A stretch of 64,000 nucleotides of DNA from UBA8752 sp002172485 (GTDB lineage Bacteria > Bacteroidota > Bacteroidia > Flavobacteriales_D > Sanyastnellaceae), in assembly GCA_042089915.1 (NCBI GenBank), contig JBELJZ010000009.1:25632-89631 (forward strand). Direction: 5' to 3'. This document shows, piece by piece, positions 17,801 to 24,358 of the stretch (the first letter of the stretch is position 1; every line of letters starts with the position of its first letter). The translations under genes were made by a program, and so were the position numbers. The notes under the pieces were generated by a model. The model ran no database searches. It saw only the letters and a program-made list of their open reading frames with translations, and had not been told where the DNA came from.

Positions 17801-19007
17801 CCACGTGATCCTCCGTGATGTTGCTCAACAAGCGATCATTGAACTCACCGTCTGCACAATCTTGACCTGAGAGGTCTTCTTTGCAGCTCCAGTCTCCACA
17901 GTTGCCATTGAGGAACGTGTAGTTGCCGGTGTAGGGGGCGATCACCTCCTTGGTGATGGTCCAAATCCCGTCTCCGTCGTCGTCGGACATCGGATTGTCT
18001 CCAGCATACCCAAAATCGGCACCTCCCGCGAGAAAGACGCCATCAGGAGAAACCGTCTCATTGGCCATGTTGACATTGAACGTGACATTCACGTAGTCCA
18101 CCTCGGTCGTCACTCCTGAGCCGTCATTCCAGAAGTAGATATTGTCCAGATAAACATCCCACGGGTCACCATTGGCAGAACCATCGGCATTGAACTGCCC
18201 GTCAAACTTCATCTCGTCGACATTGTCCCAGGTCATTCCTTCAAAGCTGGCTTTGGGAATGTCGACGCTGTTCCAAGATCCCGGTGTCATCGGCACTTCC
18301 ACAAGCCATTCGCCAGTGCCAGTGCCGCTGTTGATCGGTGTGACCTTCAACATGCGTGCATTGTCCGCGGGGACCCAAACGTCCACGTGAAGGTGCGTCA
18401 TGCCCGAAAGGTTGGACGACGTCAGGTCCGTTCCTTGGTAGTTGAAATTGCTGTAATGGAGCACTGTATTCCCCGTACCCGGATCGAAGTTCTCGTTCAC
18501 TGAACCGGACTGCCACCAGTACGGGTTGTAATTCGTCGCGATGTCCGTGTAGGCGCCACTGTACACAGAGGCCACATCTGCTTCGGGCAGTGTGGGATCC
18601 GCCGCATTGTCGACCGGGCTGTTGACCGAGGAGGCTGCTTCAACCACAATCGTTCCCACCATGCCGTTGGCCGCATGCGAGCCAATGCTGCAATCGTACT
18701 GGTAAGTACCGGGGGTATTCAACGTGATGGTCCCCATGCACACTCCACCCGGGGCGCCACTGTTGGCTCCCAATGAGAAAGTCTCCGGATTGCTCCAAGC
18801 ATCTCCAAGCGTACTTGCCGTTCCGTTGACGTTGTGAAAGCCACCCTCATTTTGGAAGGCAATGGTTTCTCCGGCCGTGACCGTGAGGGTCGACGGAATG
18901 TAGTAGTAGTTACCAGCAAGGACGGTATGGTCCGCACCAGTGCAGTCTTGTGCTTGACCGAGGCCATAGCTGAAAACTGCAATGCAAAGCAGCAAAAGGT
19001 TACGCAT
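14844..19007 (-). CDS. giant secreted protein: cupredoxin, carbohydrate-binding-like domain, eight glucan-binding-like modules, dockerin-like end
   Basis: 1387 residues from ATG 19007 (signal MRNLLLLCIAVFSYGLGQAQ). Residues about 20-125 form a plastocyanin-like domain; GGFHNVNG supplies a His and YDCSIGSHAANGM the Cys, His and Met expected of a type 1 copper site. A beta-sandwich resembling a carbohydrate-binding module follows. Then come eight modules of about 100 residues in two flavours, one with GPNGMYLGGG and FNDR, the other with NGxFNGWCGxCNxMxDDDxDG and YEYKFTINGW, like the E-set domains that bind glycogen. Cys repeats (GCTDPNAVNY, VDDGSC) are interspersed. The C-terminus CPTDMDGDGTTAVGDLL with a closing Cys looks like one dockerin calcium loop, with no T9SS domain seen. 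No catalytic domain is visible. A longer frame reaches 19193, but it lacks a signal peptide. Confidence 0.82.
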   Translation of the reverse strand: MRNLLLLCIAVFSYGLGQAQDCTGADHTVLAGNYYYIPSTLTVTAGETIAFQNEGGFHNVNGTASTLGDAWSNPETFSLGANSGAPGGVCMGTITLNTPGTYQYDCSIGSHAANGMVGTIVVEAASSVNSPVDNAADPTLPEADVASVYSGAYTDIATNYNPYWWQSGSVNENFDPGTGNTVLHYSNFNYQGTDLTSSNLSGMTHLHVDVWVPADNARMLKVTPINSGTGTGEWLVEVPMTPGSWNSVDIPKASFEGMTWDNVDEMKFDGQFNADGSANGDPWDVYLDNIYFWNDGSGVTTEVDYVNVTFNVNMANETVSPDGVFLAGGADFGYAGDNPMSDDDGDGIWTITKEVIAPYTGNYTFLNGNCGDWSCKEDLSGQDCADGEFNDRLLSNITEDHVVNTCFGECTTDGSCTPPPSVFHAVTFSVNTDNITVGPNGMYVGGGFLGGSDAYAMTDNGGNNWSVTVDLGEGESGNWVFFNSPTHGGDWGTKEDLAGLSCADPDNFNDRFLPAVTAPTTVEYCFGTCDVACSPPPPPAETFNVTFQVDMNNFDGDFGVVNLNGTFNDWCGGCNPMSDSDGDGVYSVSVDIAADTIEYKFTLDGWTEQEVLADGDSCTSTIDGFVNRSYIVAGDATLPVVCYNSCDACDGDGGTNDTFDVTFNVNTENITVGPNGMYLGGGVFGDALAHAMSDTDGDGTYTVTVNVAAGLSGNYVFLNSPNDGGDWGAKENLVGLPCSDPINFDDRILDSVTENTTISTCFGQCSTDGTCEAQPSTSPDSTEVTFSVDMTNYGAAFEFVNVSGTWNEFCGDCNQMTDDDMDGIWTTNVTLPQGENYRYKFQVDAWADEEDLAPGDDPIGPCVVKEGGFTNRDLNVVGTHAFVLDTVCWASCQACIGPADVAGCNDDSASNYDATATANDGSCIYDVSLTVNMNEYAFADGDSVYVNGEFNGWCGTCNVMLDDDGDGIYQTDIALTSDYYEYKFTINGWSAEENLAGIGGCVTENFGYTNRVLQLFGNQVEPVVCWNSCSNCEGDGDISGCTDPNAVNYASIATVDDGSCQYNVTFQVDLSTTAVSETDVAYVNGVFNGWCGACNPMSDDDMDGVWTLTLPLTGGEHEYKFTINGWDMQEDLTVGDVCDWNPNDGFANRGFNLTSDLVLDVVCYNSCYSCGVSPGCTDENAQNYDMNANVDDGSCAYLVTLRLDMNQQMVSTDGVHVAGSFQGWNPAGTAMTTPGFGLYQYTLQLSNGAHQFIYINGNTWEGQETVPAECGADNGQGVFNREVIVAGSDMVLNVVCMNSCTACSGCTDPLSFEFSPYAGEDDGSCTTPVVFGCTYTDADNFNSAANMEDGSCEFSGNSDCPTDMDGDGTTAVGDLLILLGSFGQPCE

Positions 19008-19042
19008 AATGTTCAGGTTACAATAAGGTGATGTTTGAGTAG

Positions 19043-19050
19043 GCAATATA
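19043..19050 (-). promoter_or_regulatory. -7 element TATATTGC for the 1387-residue protein gene
   Basis: Minus-strand TATATTGC. The predicted transcript start near 19038 gives a leader of about 31 nt to ATG 19007. Confidence 0.4.
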
Positions 19051-19061
19051 AAACGGTGACT

Positions 19062-19076
19062 GTGTACATCGTACAC
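19062..19076. promoter_or_regulatory. operator-like palindrome GTGTACatcGTACAC
   Basis: Perfect 6+3+6 inverted repeat. It lies at about -24 to -38 relative to the predicted transcript start of the 1387-residue protein gene, so a dimeric regulator bound here would meet RNA polymerase at the -33 region. No regulator gene is adjacent. Confidence 0.45.
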
Positions 19077-19193
19077 CAACTCTACTGTCCCATTCTCCAA
19101 AAGGCCCGCCTCATGCCGGACCAATGGGCGAAACCCCCCGTAATCCCTGTGCTCCTGCGCAAACCGGATGGACGAGGACGTATACAAACTCAC

Positions 19194-19538
19194 TTACACG
19201 GAGCGCTGCATGCCGCCTTCACGAATGGCCAGATTCAGCAACCCGGCCAACACCAAACTGACGAGGTGGATCCAGTGTCGATTCAATCCCCGGCGGGAGG
19301 TGCACTGGGAACGCAAGATGGCCAACACCATGCTGATGAAGGGCACGAAAAAGAGGGCAAGAAAACTCAACACGGCCCCCAGCAGGACGCATGGGCGGCG
19401 GCCCCAACAAAGATGCCATGTCCGGTCGCTCAAGTGACCGATGATGGGGTGGACAAACAGGCCCCTGAGCAAGGCGGCGAGCCACAACAGGGAAATGTTG
19501 TACTTGGAGGCAGGCCGAGGGCACCAAATGCAATCCAA
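19194..19538 (-). pseudogene. truncated remnant of an MFS sugar/cation symporter
   Basis: A 114-codon open frame whose first 75 or so residues read like the second and third helices and intervening loop of the glycoside/sucrose-type MFS family. LLWLAALLRGLFVHPIIGHL is followed by SDRTWHLCWGRRPCVLLGAV, where intact members have a loop with a longer run of Arg, QPIIGxxSDRTWxxxGRRRP. The first helix is missing and stops lie upstream in frame. After LAILRSQ the sequence no longer follows the family, so most of the usual 400 or more residues are gone. It lies 26 bases after the stop of the 934-residue protein gene, in the same direction. A live small membrane protein cannot be excluded. Confidence 0.6.
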
Positions 19539-19564
19539 ACGACCTAGGTCTGACTGTTTGATGG

Positions 19565-22369
19565 TCAGTTGCAGTCCGTATCGAAAACCGACAAGAAATT
19601 CAGAAGGTCAGCAGCGCCGATGGTGCCGTCGTTGTTCAGGTCCGCGGGACAATCTGAACCGAGGCTGAATGTGCAGGTCCCATCCTCGGTATTGGCTGCC
19701 GGTGCAAAGTTATTGGCCACACTGTACGTGCAGCCCAGGATAACCCCCGTCAGGCAAGCTGCTGGGTCAAGCACATTCGCCGCGGGATTGTAGTCCACGT
19801 AATTGGGATCCGTGCACCCTTCCACGATGAGGTCCGCGCAGGATCCATCGTCCACATCGGCTGCATCGTCGAAATTGAGGTAGGCAGGATCCGTGCAGCC
19901 TCCGTAAAGACAGCTGCCGTCCTCTACGTTGGCGAGTGCATTGAAGTTCTGGGCGTCGGGGTACGTGCAGCCCGGAACGGCTTCCGTCAAGCAACTGGCA
20001 GCGTCGGCGACATTGGCCTCCGGAGCAAACTCCAAGAAACCCGGATCCGTACACCCACTCACAAGGAGCGTCACGCACGAGCCATCGTCTTCGTTGGCAT
20101 TGGCATCGAATTCGAGGAAGCCGGAATCGGTGCAGCCTTGGAAGACGCAAGAGCCATCGTCCACCGTTTTGGTGTTGTCGTAGTTCTCCGCCTCGGGATA
20201 TGTACACCCCACGCAGGTCTCGTAATCACAATCCCCATTGTCGGACGTGGCCGTCGCATCGAAATTGCATGCGTCAGCATTCAGACAACCGTAGACCACA
20301 TTGGTCGTGCCTCCATCGACAATGAGCGCGTCATCGGAGTCGGCCTCGCCACCGCCACCACCATCGGACTGGACCGAGGAATCCGACGTTTCCAACACAC
20401 CATCCGAGGAACTTCGGCCCTCCTCTCCGACCACCTTGTAGGTCAAGCCGGCCTCCATGAAGAACGGCTTGCCCAGCGGCAAGGTGAAACGGGCCACCCG
20501 AACGGCATTGGCACATCCCGGGCGCCCCATCAACGCTTCACAGTGGTTCTGAGGCGCTCCTGCATCCAAGTCGGCCAAGGTCCACCCGAGGGTATCTCCG
20601 GCAGCCAGCAACTCGCTGTCAAACTCGTCCTGCCCTTCCACTGTGGCCGGATCGAATCCCATGGGTGTCAATGCAGGACCACCATGCACAGAACCTCCGA
20701 TGGTAAACCAGCTGTCCCACATGCATGATTCGTTGACGTAGGTCACCCCACCCACGGTCACTGCAACGTCTTGGCCGAGACCTGGTGCCCAACCTGAACA
20801 GGTGGTGCTTTGGTAGAAATCGTGGAACGGATCCACCCGCAAACGCACATCTCCGCCTTGAATGCCGAACACCTCCACCAATTGGATAGCGTCCGGAGGC
20901 AACAAGGCATACACGTCATTGGTGTAGAAAATGGAGTCCGCGCTGATGTAGTGGACACTGACTGGCGCGATGGCCAATGTGCCGACAAACACACACATGC
21001 CGTCGTCGGCGATGACAGCCTGGGGGTTATAGTTGGTGGCATCCGGATCGGTGCAGCCTGCGCAGCTGACAAACTCGCACAATGCGGCATTGAAAATCGG
21101 CGCGTCGGGGGCGTAGTTGCACGCACTCGGATTGCCACAGCCTTGACAACTGAGGTATTCGCAATTGCCTTCGGATGGAAGCACATTGGGATTATAGTTG
21201 CAGGCGTCCGGATCTCCGCAGCCGTATTCCACCGGAACTTCCTCAATGCAGTTGCCGTCCTCGTCGGCGTCTTTCAAATCGGGGTTCGTGTCGTCGCAGT
21301 CGACCGGCTGGTAGCCATAGGCTTCCCCAAATTCGGAGCAGTTGATGTTGAACGGTGACCCGATCAGGTCGGTCTCATCCGCATTCCGATACCCATCGGC
21401 GTCGATGTCCCGGTAGCACGCTTCCGTCCCGTCACAATCCCCGTCGATGCCATCGCCCACAATGTCTTCCGGATTGCCGGGGTAGGCAATGGCACTGTTG
21501 TCATTGCAATCCCCAGGCAACTCTGCATACCCCTCTTCCCATCCGCAGAGTTCCACCGCATCGGTACCGTAGCCATCGCCATCGTTGTCGACGTAATAGG
21601 TGGTGAAGTATTGACAATCTTCCTCCGCTTCGGCCCCGATAACGCCATTCCATTTGATGAAGTTCACCTGATCCCCGCTGGGGAACACTTGGGTACGGAC
21701 ATTGCCGCTGAGCACACCATCCGTTGTGAATTGGCCCAGAAGCACCCGACCCAGTGAATCGGGAATGCCATTCGCATCCCCCAATAAGTTGAACCACGCC
21801 CCGCCGATGTCGTCGTTGAGGACGATGTTTCCACCCGGCGCTCCTGACCCGGGGTCGAAGATGGAGACCCAAGGGTTGTCCGTGTTGGCCACCGTGCTCA
21901 CTTCCGCCTCGCCTTCGGCTGCATTCGGTGCAGCGTCAATGCCAATGGTCACCCAGCTGTCCAGCTCCAGATCCGGGTAAAATGAGAAGAGCGCCGGATT
22001 GACGACATTGGGGGTCGCAGCGCCCAGTTCAACCTGGTGAAACGCGGTCGTGGTTAAAATCTCCATCGGCTCGTCTGAATCCCCATAGACGGAGGAAACA
22101 AAGTCGAGCGGGTTGGACGTCTTGAAGTAAACCCGGGTAGTGGAGTACCCTGTGAGATCGAACGTTCCCGAAGCGGAGACCACCACGCCTATGTCCTCTT
22201 GAACCACCTCCATTTCAAGCGAATACGGGGATGGCACAAATTCAGAATCATAGTTGCAGCTCGCCGGATCAGCGCACTGACCTTGGAGCCATTCCGGCGC
22301 CATCAGGAGACACAGCATCGACCAGGCCAATGCCCGGCCATATCGGCGGAATGGTGTGGGGTCGTTCAT
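19565..22369 (-). CDS. secreted Cys-rich multi-repeat protein with dockerin-like C-terminus
   Basis: 934 residues. A signal peptide (about residues 10-31, ALAWSMLCLLMAPEWLQG) precedes a domain at about 45-240 carrying LELDSWVTIG and GRVLLGQFTTDG, which is shared with the next gene upstream. Next come Asp-rich MopE-like segments (YYVDNDGDGYG, DCNDNSAIAYPGNPEDI, DIDADGY, PVDCDDTNPD) that resemble calcium-binding metallo-adhesin repeats. A second copy related to the shared domain follows (CMWDSWFTIGGSVHGG). Then come at least eight Cys repeats of the GCTDPxxxxFxxxAxxDDGSC type. The end, DCPADLNNDGTIGAADLL plus FDTDCN, is a dockerin-like loop. It is probably surface-bound, with no enzyme domain seen. 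TATCTTGA lies about 28 nt upstream of the start. Confidence 0.82.
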   Translation of the reverse strand: MNDPTPFRRYGRALAWSMLCLLMAPEWLQGQCADPASCNYDSEFVPSPYSLEMEVVQEDIGVVVSASGTFDLTGYSTTRVYFKTSNPLDFVSSVYGDSDEPMEILTTTAFHQVELGAATPNVVNPALFSFYPDLELDSWVTIGIDAAPNAAEGEAEVSTVANTDNPWVSIFDPGSGAPGGNIVLNDDIGGAWFNLLGDANGIPDSLGRVLLGQFTTDGVLSGNVRTQVFPSGDQVNFIKWNGVIGAEAEEDCQYFTTYYVDNDGDGYGTDAVELCGWEEGYAELPGDCNDNSAIAYPGNPEDIVGDGIDGDCDGTEACYRDIDADGYRNADETDLIGSPFNINCSEFGEAYGYQPVDCDDTNPDLKDADEDGNCIEEVPVEYGCGDPDACNYNPNVLPSEGNCEYLSCQGCGNPSACNYAPDAPIFNAALCEFVSCAGCTDPDATNYNPQAVIADDGMCVFVGTLAIAPVSVHYISADSIFYTNDVYALLPPDAIQLVEVFGIQGGDVRLRVDPFHDFYQSTTCSGWAPGLGQDVAVTVGGVTYVNESCMWDSWFTIGGSVHGGPALTPMGFDPATVEGQDEFDSELLAAGDTLGWTLADLDAGAPQNHCEALMGRPGCANAVRVARFTLPLGKPFFMEAGLTYKVVGEEGRSSSDGVLETSDSSVQSDGGGGGEADSDDALIVDGGTTNVVYGCLNADACNFDATATSDNGDCDYETCVGCTYPEAENYDNTKTVDDGSCVFQGCTDSGFLEFDANANEDDGSCVTLLVSGCTDPGFLEFAPEANVADAASCLTEAVPGCTYPDAQNFNALANVEDGSCLYGGCTDPAYLNFDDAADVDDGSCADLIVEGCTDPNYVDYNPAANVLDPAACLTGVILGCTYSVANNFAPAANTEDGTCTFSLGSDCPADLNNDGTIGAADLLNFLSVFDTDCN

Positions 22370-22390
22370 GGGAGCAGCGGTTGGACTTCA

Positions 22391-22398
22391 TCAAGATA
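22391..22398 (-). promoter_or_regulatory. -7 element TATCTTGA upstream of the 934-residue protein gene
   Basis: Minus-strand TATCTTGA. The predicted transcript start near 22386 gives a leader of about 16 nt to ATG 22369. The rest of this gap (to 22503) shows only a weak inverted repeat, CCAGAtgttaaccTCTGG, near 22470. Confidence 0.3.
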
Positions 22399-22503
22399 GG
22401 AGCGGGCTGCGGGCTGCCGGCGATGACCTTTGTCAGCGTGGATATAAAACTAAATTCCTTTCGACCAATGCCAGATGTTAACCTCTGGAAACCACGCTAA
22501 ATG

Positions 22504-22533
22504 CAAGAAGGGTGACAAAAGTCACCCTTCTTG
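22504..22533. terminator. hairpin terminator after the 581-residue secreted protein gene
   Basis: Perfect 13-bp stem: CAAGAAGGGTGAC (22504-22516), AAAA loop, GTCACCCTTCTTG (22521-22533), 21 bases after the stop at 22555. On the minus strand the tail is only moderately T-rich. Confidence 0.65.
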
Positions 22534-22554
22534 AATACGCGGCGGAAGATTCAA

Positions 22555-24300
22555 TCAGTCGCTGCAAGGCAAACCGTAAATAGAAAGGAACACCAACAAG
22601 TCTGCAGAGCCAATGAGCTGGTTGCCGTCGGTGTCATAAGCACAAGAGCCAGAGCTGCCACTGCAGTCGAATTCGCAGGAACCGTCATCCAAAGTGGCTG
22701 TCACATCGTAATTGATGGCATCCCCATAAGTGCACCCTTGGGTTCCCGTGATCAGGAATTCACAGGATCCATCATCCGACGTTGCAGCAGCATCGTAGTT
22801 CTCAGCATCTGCGTCCGTGCAGCCTTCAATGATGCAACTGCCATCGTCGTCGGTGGCCTGCGGGTCATAATTGGTGGCACTTTGGTTCGTGCAACCCGGC
22901 ACTTCCTCTTCGTCACAGATGCCATCCCCGTCCGCATCATTCAGACAGTTGCCGTCACAGTCCACGATGTTGTCGGGGTACCCCACAGGGAACTCGCACA
23001 AATCGTTGTCGGAGATCACGGCATCCGGGTTGTAGTTGCATGCATCCAGTAAGTCACATCCGGCGCAGCTGAGGAAGTCGCAGGTGCCGTCGTCGAAGTC
23101 GGCCAGCGGATTGTAATTGCAGGCTCCTTGCGAAGTGCAACCCGGCGTCACCACGGGGAATGTTAAGCTCTGTTGAACAGCTTGCTTGTTGGTCCCATCG
23201 GCAGATCGGTATTGCAGGTTGACCAGCAAGTCCACAATGCCATCCGTGGTGAATTGACCAATCAACACGCGGCCATCCGCATCGGGGAAAGCCGTGGGCT
23301 CCAAATCTGGCAGGATGTACCATGTTCCACCGACCTCATCGTCAATAATCAGGTCTCCACCTGCCTCAAACGGAACGAAATCGGGACCGATGGCGTCCAC
23401 GGAGCCTGAATTGTCCGGCGCACCAATGGTGACCCAGCTGTCATATTCCAAGTAGGGGAATGCGTCGAAGAGCAACGGATTGACCGACACAGCCAGTGGT
23501 CCACCCAGAGCATCCTGATAGAAAGTACCCGTCGACGTGATACTCAATGCGGTATCCAACAATCCGTAGACCGCCACCAGCTGGGTGTTGGGATACATGA
23601 AGTTGGCGTAGACGCGGTAGGTATCGAAGTCCGGTCCGGTGGTGTTCTCACCCACAAGTTCAAAGGACAATCCGGTATAGTCCTGGATTTCATAACCGAT
23701 GGACAGATTGGTCTCCTGCTGCACATTCAAATTCACATCACGCCATTGGATGTTGCATTCAAACGTCCACTCTCCGGTCGTCGTCAATTGGGCCAACAAC
23801 ACCCGGCCATCGGCGTCCGGCTGGGCCTGGACTTGGTCCGGCGTCACGTACACGCTTCCTCCAACACCGTCGTTGACAAAGAAGTCTCCGCCGGCCTCGA
23901 ATCCAATGGAAGCCGAGGTCCAAGCTGCGCTGCCAACCACGCCAAATGCGGGGGTCACTGTGGCGTCCTCCTGCCCCAAAGTGATCCAGGAGTCGTAAGC
24001 GAGGTTGGGAAAAGACGGGTACAACGAAGGCTGAATGCCGCCGGGTGTAAACCCTCCCAGAGAATTTTGATAGAACCCTGCCGTGGAGGTGATGGACATC
24101 GCATAGGGCGCTTCTGCAAAGAGGGCCTGAATGACGTCGGTGCTGTTGTCGAAGTTGGCGTAAACCCGGTAGGTCGTGCCGACTGCCGTTGTGGCCACCT
24201 CTTCATAAGTCAAGCCGGTGAAATCTGCCTTGGTGACCAAGGACATGATGCAAATGGCGGCCAGCAAGAAGCCGCGCCTAGCGAATTGGTAAAAGGACAT
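22555..24300 (-). CDS. secreted protein with two copies of an unnamed domain, Cys repeats and dockerin-like end
   Basis: 581 residues. After a signal peptide (GFLLAAICIMSLVTKA) come two tandem copies, about 180 residues each, of the domain also found in the 934-residue neighbour. Each copy has YRVYANF, a central FPxLxYDSWxTxG, FEAGGD(F/L) and PDADGRVL(L/I)(A/G)Q(L/F)TT. A linker with Cys repeats follows (TPGCTSQGACNYNPLADFDD, GCTNQSATNYDPQATDDD and others). The last residues, SCAYDTDGNQLIGSADLL to LPCSD, form a dockerin-like calcium loop between cysteines. No T9SS type A or B domain is seen. It is the first of two neighbouring genes (with 19565-22369) that are clearly paralogous. Function unknown; an extracellular structural or adhesive role is plausible. 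Confidence 0.8.
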   Translation of the reverse strand: MSFYQFARRGFLLAAICIMSLVTKADFTGLTYEEVATTAVGTTYRVYANFDNSTDVIQALFAEAPYAMSITSTAGFYQNSLGGFTPGGIQPSLYPSFPNLAYDSWITLGQEDATVTPAFGVVGSAAWTSASIGFEAGGDFFVNDGVGGSVYVTPDQVQAQPDADGRVLLAQLTTTGEWTFECNIQWRDVNLNVQQETNLSIGYEIQDYTGLSFELVGENTTGPDFDTYRVYANFMYPNTQLVAVYGLLDTALSITSTGTFYQDALGGPLAVSVNPLLFDAFPYLEYDSWVTIGAPDNSGSVDAIGPDFVPFEAGGDLIIDDEVGGTWYILPDLEPTAFPDADGRVLIGQFTTDGIVDLLVNLQYRSADGTNKQAVQQSLTFPVVTPGCTSQGACNYNPLADFDDGTCDFLSCAGCDLLDACNYNPDAVISDNDLCEFPVGYPDNIVDCDGNCLNDADGDGICDEEEVPGCTNQSATNYDPQATDDDGSCIIEGCTDADAENYDAAATSDDGSCEFLITGTQGCTYGDAINYDVTATLDDGSCEFDCSGSSGSCAYDTDGNQLIGSADLLVFLSIYGLPCSD

Positions 24301-24358
24301 AGGAGGAAAATTTACGCCTTTCTATTCAAGCGCGAAGAGGAATGCCCACTGATTTTTG

